55,714 nt of DNA from an uncultured Lachnospiraceae bacterium. GTDB taxonomy: Bacteria > Bacillota > Clostridia > Lachnospirales > Lachnospiraceae. The position numbers and the translations under genes are program-made. Under the pieces are notes generated by a model, which was not told the origin of the DNA, made no database searches, and worked only from the letters and a program-made list of their open reading frames with translations. Location of the stretch: contig CAMWPB010000027.1 in assembly GCA_947176065.1 (NCBI GenBank), forward strand, positions 1 through 55,714, read 5' to 3'. Shown in pieces: positions 24,972 through 32,146 of this stretch (position 1 is its first letter; each line of letters opens with the position of its first letter).

Positions 24972-26714
24972 ATGAAGATGTTGATGCTTGGCAACGAGGC
25001 GGTTGCCAGAGGCTTGTATGAGGCGGGATGCAGCTTTGTGTCCAGCTATCCGGGAACGCCCAGCACGGAAATTACCGAGTGCGTGGCAAAATACGATGAG
25101 GTTTACGCGGAGTGGGCGCCCAACGAGAAAGTAGCGCTCGAGGCGGCGTTCGGCGCTTCCGTGCGCGGTGTGCGGAGTTTCTGCGCTATGAAGCATGTGG
25201 GCTTAAACGTGGCGGCGGACCCCCTGTTTACGATTTCTTACACCGGCGTGAATGCGGGATTGATTATCGGCGTGGCTGATGACGCAGGTATGCACAGCTC
25301 CCAGAATGAGCAGGATTCCCGCCATTATGCGCAGGCGGCGAAGATTCCCATGCTGGAGCCTTCCGATTCCGCGGAGGCGATTGCATTTACGAAGCTTGCC
25401 TATGAGCTTTCCGAGAAGTTTGACACGGCGGTTCTTATGAAAATGTGCACCCGCGTCAGCCATTCCCAGAGTGTGGTGGAGACGGGCGAGCGGGTTGTGC
25501 CAAAGCAGAAGCAGTATGAGAAGAACCCCGCGAAATATATTATGATGCCGGCCAATGCAAAGCGGCGCCACCCGGCGGTGGAGGAGCGCACGAGGGCGTT
25601 GACCGCCTGGGCGGAGAATGCGGAAATCAACCGGATTGAGCCGGGGCAGGATAAGTCTGTAGGCATTATTACCTCTTCCACCTGTTACCAGTATGTGAAA
25701 GAGGCTTTCGGAGATACCTATTCGGTCCTGAAGCTTGGCATGATCTGGCCCATGCCGGAGCAGAAGATAAAGGACTTTGCCGCCACGGTAGAGAAGCTGG
25801 TGGCAGTGGAGGAGCTGGACGGCTTTATCGAGACGCACTGCAGGAATCTGGGGCTTTCCGTATCGGGAAAAGAGCTGTTTAGCGAGATTGGAGAGTTGAG
25901 CCAGAATCTGGTTCTGGAGAAACTTGGAGGAGCGGTACAGGCAGGGAAAGCTCTTTCTGAGGAAATCCCGGCAAGACCGCCCGTGATGTGTGCGGGATGC
26001 CCTCACAGAAGTCTTTTCTATGTACTGAAAAAGTTAAACCTGACCGTACTTGGGGATATCGGGTGTTATACGCTGGGGGCGGTTGCGCCTTTAAGCGCGA
26101 TTGACACCACCATCTGTATGGGTGCGTCCGTTTCGGGTATTCATGGCTTTGTGAAGGCGGGCGACGAGGCATGCGCGGGAAAAACGGTGGCGGTGATCGG
26201 CGATTCCACCTTTATCCATTCCGGCGTTACGGGTCTGATCAATATTGCCTATAACGAATCCAATTCCACCGTGATCATATTGGATAATTCTATCACGGGC
26301 ATGACGGGCCACCAGCAGAATCCGACGACCGGCTACAACCTGAAGGGCGACCCCTGCACGAAGATTGATCTGGAGAGCCTGTGCCGCGCCGTCGGCATCA
26401 ACCGGGTGAAGGTTGTCGATCCCTATGACATGGAAACCTGTCAGAAGGTTATCAAAGAAGAACTTGAGGCGAAGGAGCCGTCGGTCATTATTTCCCGTCG
26501 TCCCTGTGCCCTGCTTAAATATGTAAAGCATCCGGGGCCGATCTGTTCCGATCCTGAGAAGTGCAAGGGCTGTAAGGCATGCATGAACATCGGCTGTCCT
26601 GCGATCAGCATGGTGGACGGAAAGGCGGTCATCGACGAGACGCTCTGCGTGGGCTGCGGGGTCTGTGAACAGCTCTGTAAATTTGGGGCGCTCGGTGCGG
26701 AAGGGGGACGATAA
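24972..26714 (+). CDS. iorA: Indolepyruvate:ferredoxin oxidoreductase, alpha subunit
   Basis: 580-aa thiamine-diphosphate subunit that interconverts aryl-2-oxoacids and aryl-acetyl-CoA with ferredoxin. The N-terminal domain starts LMLGNEAVARGL. The TPP domain shows CAGCPHRSLFYVL, GDIGCYTLG and GDSTFIHSG; the C-terminus has two ferredoxin clusters, CKGCKACMNIGCP and CVGCGVCEQLC. The first cluster's spacing, with an extra residue before the last Cys, is typical of IorA. ATG 24972 fits the AAGAAGGG site best. Stop and iorB start are one base apart. Confidence 0.95.
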   Translation: MKMLMLGNEAVARGLYEAGCSFVSSYPGTPSTEITECVAKYDEVYAEWAPNEKVALEAAFGASVRGVRSFCAMKHVGLNVAADPLFTISYTGVNAGLIIGVADDAGMHSSQNEQDSRHYAQAAKIPMLEPSDSAEAIAFTKLAYELSEKFDTAVLMKMCTRVSHSQSVVETGERVVPKQKQYEKNPAKYIMMPANAKRRHPAVEERTRALTAWAENAEINRIEPGQDKSVGIITSSTCYQYVKEAFGDTYSVLKLGMIWPMPEQKIKDFAATVEKLVAVEELDGFIETHCRNLGLSVSGKELFSEIGELSQNLVLEKLGGAVQAGKALSEEIPARPPVMCAGCPHRSLFYVLKKLNLTVLGDIGCYTLGAVAPLSAIDTTICMGASVSGIHGFVKAGDEACAGKTVAVIGDSTFIHSGVTGLINIAYNESNSTVIILDNSITGMTGHQQNPTTGYNLKGDPCTKIDLESLCRAVGINRVKVVDPYDMETCQKVIKEELEAKEPSVIISRRPCALLKYVKHPGPICSDPEKCKGCKACMNIGCPAISMVDGKAVIDETLCVGCGVCEQLCKFGALGAEGGR

Positions 26715-26715
26715 C

Positions 26716-27297
26716 ATGGAAACAAAGAATATTATGATTGTGGGAGTGGGCGGACAGGGAACGCTGCTGGCAAGCAAGCTTCTGGGGCGTCTGCTTCTTG
26801 GAAAGGGATTTGACGTAAAGGTCAGCGAGGTGCACGGCATGAGCCAGCGGGGCGGCAGCGTGGTCACCTATGTGCGCTGGGGAGACAGGGTATGCTCGCC
26901 TGTTATCGACAAGGGACAGGCGGACTGCATCCTCTCTTTTGAGCTGCTGGAAGCGGCCCGTTATACGGAATTTTTAAAGCCGGGTGGCAGGATTATCGTG
27001 AACAGCCAGCAGATCAACCCTATGCCGGTGATTGCAGGCGCGGCAGTCTACCCCGGGAATCTTGCGGAGAAGCTGGCATCTCTGGATGCCAGAGTGGATG
27101 CCTTTGATGCGCTTTCTCTGGCAGAGGAAGCGGGGAGCAGCAAGGCGGTAAATCTGGTGCTTATGGGGAGACTTGCCAAACACTTTGATTTTACGGACGA
27201 GGAGTGGATGGATGCGATTGAGCACAGCGTGCCGCCGAAATTTCTGGAGATGAATAAGAAGGCGTTTGCACTGGGCCAGCGTGAGAAGTGCATCTAA
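26716..27297 (+). CDS. iorB: Indolepyruvate:ferredoxin oxidoreductase, beta subunit
   Basis: 193-aa gamma-like subunit of the 2-oxoacid oxidoreductase. The motif GVGGQGTLLASKLLG is at about residues 9-23, then SEVHGMSQRGGSV. It completes the IorAB heteromer with the preceding gene. The start is ATG 26716, one base after the iorA stop, with AAGGGGG upstream. Its last five codons and stop form the 5' arm of a hairpin element (27279-27374), so the C-terminus REKCI may have been shaped by that element. Confidence 0.95.
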   Translation: METKNIMIVGVGGQGTLLASKLLGRLLLGKGFDVKVSEVHGMSQRGGSVVTYVRWGDRVCSPVIDKGQADCILSFELLEAARYTEFLKPGGRIIVNSQQINPMPVIAGAAVYPGNLAEKLASLDARVDAFDALSLAEEAGSSKAVNLVLMGRLAKHFDFTDEEWMDAIEHSVPPKFLEMNKKAFALGQREKCI

Positions 27298-27374
27298 AGC
27301 GCAATGCCAGAGGGCATTTCGCCAAGATGCACTAAGTCTCACGCGAGAGAATGCCTGGAGAACAGGCATTCTCT
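27279..27374 (+). repeat. Nested-hairpin element, family 2, copy 2
   Basis: Outer stem GCGTGAGA (27279-27286) / TCTCACGC (27337-27344), second stem AGTGCATCT (27287-27295) / AGATGCACT (27325-27333). An inner arm is AATGCC/GGCATT with GCG/CGC below it (27299-27322). A separate 12-bp hairpin AGAGAATGCCTG / CAGGCATTCTCT follows (27346-27374). Compared with 4681-4791, the stems differ in both arms but still pair, while the linkers CTAAAG and CTAAGTCTC are kept. The 5' arm lies in the iorB coding end. It sits just before the paaK-like ribosome binding site. Confidence 0.8.
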
Positions 27375-27404
27375 GCATGAGGACATATTATAAAGGAGGA
27401 AGGT

Positions 27405-28703
27405 ATGGAACGGTACTATCAGAAAGAAATCGAGACTGCGGACAGAGAGCAGATTTTCACATGGCAGAATGAGCGCCTTGTGAAACAGGTGCGTCATGTG
27501 TGGGACAATGTGCCCTACTACCGCAAAAAGATGGAGGAGAAGGGAGTTGCGCCTGAGGATATTCAGGGCGTGGAGGACTTACATAAGCTGCCCTTCCTGA
27601 CAAAGGACGATCTGCGTGAGGCTTACCCCTATGGTCTTCTGGCAAAGCCTCTTAAGGACTGTGTCCGCATCCAGTCTACATCCGGCACCACAGGCCGCAG
27701 GGTAGTGGCGTTCTATACCCAGCATGATATTGATTTGTGGGAAGATTGCTGTGCACGTGCCATCATGGCGGCAGGCGGTACCGACGAGGACGTCTGTCAT
27801 GTCAGCTATGGTTACGGGCTGTTTACGGGAGGCCCGGGACTCAACGGCGGCAGCCACAGGGTGGGATGTCTGACGCTTCCCATGTCCTCCGGCAATACGG
27901 ACAGACAGTTACAGTTTATGGTGGATCTGGAGGCGACGATTCTCTGCTGCACGCCTTCCTACGCGGCTTTTCTGGCGGAGAGCATTCATGAGAGAGGGCT
28001 GCGGGATCAGATTAAGTTAAAGGCGGGTATCTTCGGCGCGGAAGCATGGAGCGAGGAGATGCGGCAGGATATTCAGGACAAGCTGGGGATCAAGGCTTAC
28101 GATATCTACGGCCTTACGGAGACCAGCGGTCCCGGCGTGGCCTTCGAGTGCAGTGAGCAGACAGGTATGCACATCAATGAGGATCATTTTATTGCGGAGA
28201 TTATTGATCCCGATACGGGGGAGGTGCTGCCCGAGGGCAGCAAGGGCGAGCTGGTATTTACGTCCATTACGAAGGAGGCATTCCCGCTGTTGCGTTACCG
28301 CACCAGAGACATCTGTGTGCTGACCAGAAAGCAATGTTCCTGCGGCCGTACCCATGTGAAGATGAGTAAGCCCATGGGCAGAAGCGACGATATGCTGATC
28401 GTCAAGGGCGTCAATGTATTCCCGTCCCAGATCGAGACGGTGCTTCTGGAGCAGGGGTATCCTGCTAACTATCAGATTATTGTGGATCGTGTCAACAATT
28501 CCGATACGATCGAGGTCATGGTAGAGATGACGCCCGAGAACTTCTCTGATAATCTGGGCAGGATCACGGAGATGGAGAAAGGGCTGGTAGCGGCTCTCAA
28601 GGCGATGCTGGGCATTTATGCCAAGGTGCGTCTGGTGGCGCCCAAGTCCATCACGAGAAGCGAGGGTAAAGCCGTACGTGTCATCGACAAGCGGAAAATC
28701 TAA
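27405..28703 (+). CDS. Phenylacetate-CoA ligase family protein (PaaK-like)
   Basis: 432-aa AMP-forming aryl-CoA ligase. Motifs: QSTSGTTGRRVVAFYT (ATP loop), IYGLTETSGPG, RYRTRDICVL, GRSDDMLIVKGVNVFPSQIE and C-terminal Lys in SEGKAVRVIDKR. The substrate is likely phenylacetate, 4-hydroxyphenylacetate or indoleacetate. iorAB-paaK linkage is common in Firmicutes and archaea. Coupled with IorAB it could either salvage aryl acetates into amino acids or take part in amino acid oxidation. The start has an AAAGGAGGAAGG site. Confidence 0.92.
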   Translation: MERYYQKEIETADREQIFTWQNERLVKQVRHVWDNVPYYRKKMEEKGVAPEDIQGVEDLHKLPFLTKDDLREAYPYGLLAKPLKDCVRIQSTSGTTGRRVVAFYTQHDIDLWEDCCARAIMAAGGTDEDVCHVSYGYGLFTGGPGLNGGSHRVGCLTLPMSSGNTDRQLQFMVDLEATILCCTPSYAAFLAESIHERGLRDQIKLKAGIFGAEAWSEEMRQDIQDKLGIKAYDIYGLTETSGPGVAFECSEQTGMHINEDHFIAEIIDPDTGEVLPEGSKGELVFTSITKEAFPLLRYRTRDICVLTRKQCSCGRTHVKMSKPMGRSDDMLIVKGVNVFPSQIETVLLEQGYPANYQIIVDRVNNSDTIEVMVEMTPENFSDNLGRITEMEKGLVAALKAMLGIYAKVRLVAPKSITRSEGKAVRVIDKRKI

Positions 28704-28756
28704 GAGTTGCTTCGGTGACGGCAGGAGGGAATGACCGAAGGGTCAGAGAGGAGATA

Positions 28757-28885
28757 AGATTGAAAAATCACACTGATGTGCTGATTTTTCAATCGAGAAT
28801 TTGTGTTGAAGCGTCACAAATTCCTTTGAGCGCAGAGCAGAATTTGAGATTCTGCTCGCGTTCCTCAGCGTAAAACGCTTCGGAA
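28757..28885 (+). repeat. Cluster of four consecutive hairpins before the ACT gene
   Basis: Hairpin 1: GATTGAAAAATCA (28758-28770) / TGATTTTTCAATC (28782-28794), 13 bp, with CACA/TGTG overlapping its apex. Hairpin 2: GAATTTGTG (28797-28805) / CACAAATTC (28815-28823). Hairpin 3: GAGCAGAAT (28835-28843) / ATTCTGCTC (28849-28857). Hairpin 4: AGCGT-AAA-ACGCT (28867-28879), enclosed by TTCC/GGAA. All are perfect. They fill the 194-bp gap between the ligase and the ACT gene. No T-run and no recognised riboswitch. Confidence 0.75.
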
Positions 28886-28897
28886 TGGAGGAAAAAT

Positions 28898-29329
28898 ATG
28901 ACAATACCTCAGATATCTGTATTTTTGGAGAATAAGGCAGGGCAGCTTGCGGATATTACAAGGATTCTTTCGGAGAACCAGGTGAATATGCGGGCGCTCA
29001 ACATTGCGGAGACAGCGGATTACGGCGTGCTGCGGCTGATCGTGGATGACGCGTCGAAGGCTTCCACCATTCTTCTGGAGCAGGGCTTTATCCTGACGAT
29101 GACGCCGGTTGTGGGCGTGGCTGTTCCCGATACACCTGGCGGTTTAAGCAAGGTGCTGGGCGTGATTTCCGACGCGGGAATGGATGTGGAGTACATGTAC
29201 TCCGTATTCGGGCAGAAGGACGGGCAGGCATGCATGATTTTCCGTGTGTCGGATACGGACGGACTGGCGGATGTTCTTGACCGGTCCGGGATCGGTACGA
29301 TTGCGGGGGAGGACTTAGGGCTCCATTAA
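28898..29329 (+). CDS. Tandem ACT-domain protein
   Basis: 143-aa protein made of two ACT domains (about residues 1-70 and 71-143) and nothing else. The first starts ISVFLENKAGQLADITRIL; the second contains DTPGGLSKVLGVISDAG. ACT domains bind amino acids. Stand-alone tandem-ACT proteins of this type are often next to paaK and iorAB, suggesting an aromatic amino acid sensor or binding protein for this pathway. It is the last gene of the run. Confidence 0.88.
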   Translation: MTIPQISVFLENKAGQLADITRILSENQVNMRALNIAETADYGVLRLIVDDASKASTILLEQGFILTMTPVVGVAVPDTPGGLSKVLGVISDAGMDVEYMYSVFGQKDGQACMIFRVSDTDGLADVLDRSGIGTIAGEDLGLH

Positions 29330-29371
29330 GAGTGTAAGGCGCGCTGCATGTGCGATGCTCTGAAAAAACAG

Positions 29372-29400
29372 TTGACAAACGAAATTTTTTCGTTTAAATT
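29372..29400 (+). promoter_or_regulatory. tyrS promoter with a dyad in the spacer
   Basis: TTGACA (29372-29377), 17-bp spacer, TAAATT (29395-29400). AAACGAAA (29377-29384) and TTTCGTTT (29388-29395) form a perfect 8-bp inverted repeat that fills the spacer, which could be an operator or simply A/T-rich chance. Confidence 0.7.
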
Positions 29401-29440
29401 ATAAGGCAGTATAACAGTAAACACAATACGACAGGCGTTG

Positions 29441-29727
29441 AAGAGAACAAGTAGTGGATCAGGAAACGGACAGAAAGCAGCCGGCGGATGAGAGGCGCGC
29501 GGGAACTTTTCCATGAATACATCTCAGAGCTTCGCGGCAGAATGGCGGTATTTGCGCTTAGTAGGCCGTGACGGAGGAATGCACGTTACAGCAGGAGAGT
29601 ATAGTTATAGAGAATGGCGCGCGTTATTTTATGACCGTACTCAGTGAGGCAGCCGGTGTGAGCCGTCTGTGAAATTAGGTGGTAACACGAGTTTAACCCT
29701 CGTCCTGATAGCAGGACGGGGGTTTTC
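29441..29727 (+). ncRNA. T-box leader, tyrosine-specific
   Basis: Transcribed leader that senses uncharged tRNA-Tyr. Stem I begins with an AGTA motif (29450-29453) and base pairs GAT/ATC plus GGAAA/TTTCC. The specifier codon TAC is at 29518-29520, in the loop opposite. The T-box sequence AGGTGGTAACACG (29677-29689) offers TGGT for the tRNA ACCA end, matching an A discriminator as in tRNA-Tyr. The terminator at 29697-29727 is the alternative to the antiterminator. It controls tyrS directly downstream. Confidence 0.9.
29697..29727 (+). terminator. Regulated terminator of the tyrS T-box
   Basis: The stem CGTCCTG-ATAG-CAGGACG, extended by CCC/GGG across a T-G mismatch, is followed by TTTT. The 5' part overlaps the region that pairs in the antiterminator, as in other T-boxes. 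Confidence 0.85.
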
Positions 29728-29729
29728 TG

Positions 29730-29772
29730 CGCGAGCGGGAAATGCGAAGCATTTCGAGTCTGCTTATTCGCG
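29730..29772 (+). repeat. Short leader hairpin, family 3, copy 2
   Basis: CGCGA (29730-29734) / TCGCG (29768-29772) encloses GAAATGC-GAA-GCATTTC (29739-29755). 29 nt (29739-29767) equal those at 40-68 before lepB. It is between the T-box terminator and the tyrS ribosome binding site, so it is in the tyrS mRNA leader. Confidence 0.7.
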
Positions 29773-29801
29773 TGTATGATGAAGGAAGGGAGACAATTAC
29801 A

Positions 29802-31025
29802 ATGGGAATTTACGAAGAATTACAGGCGAGAGGACTTCTCGCGCAGCTCACAGACGCGGAGGAGATCCGTGATCTGATCAACAACGGAAAGGCGACTTTT
29901 TATATCGGTTTCGATCCCACGGCGGACAGCCTGCATGTGGGGCATTTCATGGCATTATGTCTGATGAAGAGATTACAGGAGGCGGGCAACAAGCCCATCG
30001 CGCTGATCGGTGGCGGAACGGCTATGATCGGTGATCCTTCCGGACGGACGGACATGCGTTCCATGATGACGAAGGAGACCATCGAGCATAACTGTGAGTG
30101 CTTTAAGAAGCAGATGAGCCGTTTTATTGACTTTTCCGAGGGAAAGGCGCTGATGGTGAACAATGCGGACTGGCTGCTTGACTTGAATTATGTAGAGTTT
30201 ATCAGGGAAGTGGGAGCCTGCTTCTCCGTGAACAATATGCTGCGGGCGGAGTGCTATAAGCAGCGTATGGAGAAAGGTCTAAGTTTTCTGGAGTTCAATT
30301 ACATGATTATGCAGAGCTATGATTTTCTGGAGCTTTACAAGAGATACGGCTGTAACATGCAGTTTGGCGGGGACGACCAGTGGAGCAATATGCTGGGCGG
30401 CACGGATCTGATCCGCAGGAAACTTTCAAAAGATGCCTACGCTATGACCATCACCCTCCTTATGAACTCTGAGGGCAAGAAGATGGGCAAGACCCAGAAG
30501 GGCGCGGTTTGGCTTGATCCCAACAAGACGACGCCCTTTGAGTTCTACCAGTACTGGCGCAATGTGGATGACGCAGACGTGCTCAAATGCCTGCGGATGC
30601 TTACCTTTCTGCCTCTTTCGCAGATCGAGGAGATGGATCGCTGGGAGGGCAGCCAGTTGAACGAGGCGAAGGAGATTCTGGCCTATGAGCTGACCAATCT
30701 GGTGCACGGCGAGGAGGAGGCCGGTAAGGCGAAGGAGGCGTCAAGGGCGCTCTTTGCGGGCGGCGGCAGTTTGGAGAATATGCCGACAGTAACTTTGACG
30801 GCAGAAGATTATAAGGATGGAAAGATAGACATTCAGGGCATTTTGGTGGCAGCCGGACTTGCAGCGTCCCGCTCCGAAGCCCGCAGGGCGGTAGAACAGG
30901 GCGGCGTGACCGTGAAAGGCGAGAAGGTGACGGATTTAAAGACCTGTTATACGAGAGAGGATATTGCGGCTGAAGAGTTTATCGTAAAGAAGGGGAAGAA
31001 GAGCTTTAAGAAAATTTTAGTATAG
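29802..31025 (+). CDS. tyrS: Tyrosyl-tRNA synthetase
   Basis: 407-aa class I synthetase attaching tyrosine to tRNA-Tyr. The HIGH motif is HVGH in [10 protein letters not shown], the KMSKS motif is KMGKT, and tyrosine contacts lie in [13 protein letters not shown] and [12 protein letters not shown]-terminal S4-like RNA-binding domain (about residues 340-407) is present. ATG 29802 with GAAGGAAGGGAG is the start; in-frame sequence from 29742 overlaps the leader hairpin. Expression is T-box controlled. Confidence 0.97.
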   Translation: MGIYEELQARGLLAQLTDAEEIRDLINNGKATFYIGFDPTADSLHVGHFMALCLMKRLQEAGNKPIALIGGGTAMIGDPSGRTDMRSMMTKETIEHNCECFKKQMSRFIDFSEGKALMVNNADWLLDLNYVEFIREVGACFSVNNMLRAECYKQRMEKGLSFLEFNYMIMQSYDFLELYKRYGCNMQFGGDDQWSNMLGGTDLIRRKLSKDAYAMTITLLMNSEGKKMGKTQKGAVWLDPNKTTPFEFYQYWRNVDDADVLKCLRMLTFLPLSQIEEMDRWEGSQLNEAKEILAYELTNLVHGEEEAGKAKEASRALFAGGGSLENMPTVTLTAEDYKDGKIDIQGILVAAGLAASRSEARRAVEQGGVTVKGEKVTDLKTCYTREDIAAEEFIVKKGKKSFKKILV

Positions 31026-31086
31026 TTTTACGGATGATCAGGGTTTGAATGTCTTTACGAGTGATTGAGTCAGGAGGAAAAACAGC

Positions 31087-32070
31087 ATGGAAAAGAGAGC
31101 AAAGGGAAGAACACTGATGTCCTACGCGCCGGATATTAAGGTGGTGGACTGCACACTGCGGGACGGCGGACTGGTAAACGACTTCTATTTTACGGACGAG
31201 TTTGTCAAAGGACTGTACCGCGCGAATATCAAGGCCGGCGTGGATTATATGGAGTTTGGCTACAAGGCATCGAAAGAGATGTTTGACGTGAACAAGTTCG
31301 GCAAATGGAAATTCTGTGACGACAAGGATATCCGCGCCGTTGTGGGTGACAACAAGACGGACATGAAGATTGCCGTGATGGCGGATGTTGGGCGGTGCGA
31401 TTTCAGAAAGGATATCCTGAACAAGAAGGACAGCCCGGTCGATCTGGTGCGGGTCGCGACTTATATCAATACCATACCGGCTGCCGTTGAAATGATCGAG
31501 GACTGCACGAAGAAGGGCTATGAGACTACCGTCAATATCATGGCGATCTCCAAAGGCAATGAGACAGATCTGGACGCGGCGCTTGAGCTGCTTGGGCAAA
31601 GCAGCGTGGGGACGATTTATCTGGTGGACAGCTATGGTTCCCTGTACCCGGAACAGGCAAGGCGGCTTGCGGACAAGTATCTGGAGGTGGCGGACAAGTA
31701 CGGGAAAAAAGTCGGCATCCATGCACACAATAACCAGCAGCTCGCTTTTGCCAACACGACGGAGGTTGTTATCATGGGTGTAAGTTATCTGGATGCTACG
31801 GTAAACGGTATGGGACGGGGCTGCGGAAACTGCCCCAGCGAACTGCTTCTGGGTTTTTTAAAGAATCCGAAGTATAATGTCAACCCGATTCTTCGTTTTA
31901 TCGAGAGAGAGATCAACCCGCTTAAGGAATCCGGCGTGACATGGGGATATGATGTGCCTTATCTTCTGACCGGCCTCTTGAACCAGCACCCGAAATCCGC
32001 GATCCAGTTTATGAAGGAGAATAGAAAGGATTATTACGAGTTTTATCTGGAGCTTCTGGAGAGCTTTTGA
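31087..32070 (+). CDS. HMGL-like (DRE-TIM) aldolase-type protein
   Basis: 327-aa member of the DRE-TIM metallolyase superfamily (HMG-CoA lyase, 4-hydroxy-2-oxovalerate aldolase, isopropylmalate synthase). The divalent metal and catalytic Arg-Asp motif is VVDCTLRDGG; the second metal ligands are HAHN in KVGIHAHNNQQ; NGMGRGCGNCPSE follows. It lacks the dehydrogenase or CoA-transferase partners that would define a reaction, so the substrate is unknown. The C-terminal ~70 residues differ from DmpG-type aldolases. The start has CAGGAGG. Confidence 0.8.
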   Translation: MEKRAKGRTLMSYAPDIKVVDCTLRDGGLVNDFYFTDEFVKGLYRANIKAGVDYMEFGYKASKEMFDVNKFGKWKFCDDKDIRAVVGDNKTDMKIAVMADVGRCDFRKDILNKKDSPVDLVRVATYINTIPAAVEMIEDCTKKGYETTVNIMAISKGNETDLDAALELLGQSSVGTIYLVDSYGSLYPEQARRLADKYLEVADKYGKKVGIHAHNNQQLAFANTTEVVIMGVSYLDATVNGMGRGCGNCPSELLLGFLKNPKYNVNPILRFIEREINPLKESGVTWGYDVPYLLTGLLNQHPKSAIQFMKENRKDYYEFYLELLESF

Positions 32071-32146
32071 TTAAATAACTGGCGATATATTATTCGGGAT
32101 AAGGGAAAAAACAGGGAAATTCACGAAAATACAGGAGAGATGTGCT

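Noticed and set aside
28757..28885. CRISPR array
   Set aside because: The hairpins differ from each other and there are no equal repeats with unique spacers.
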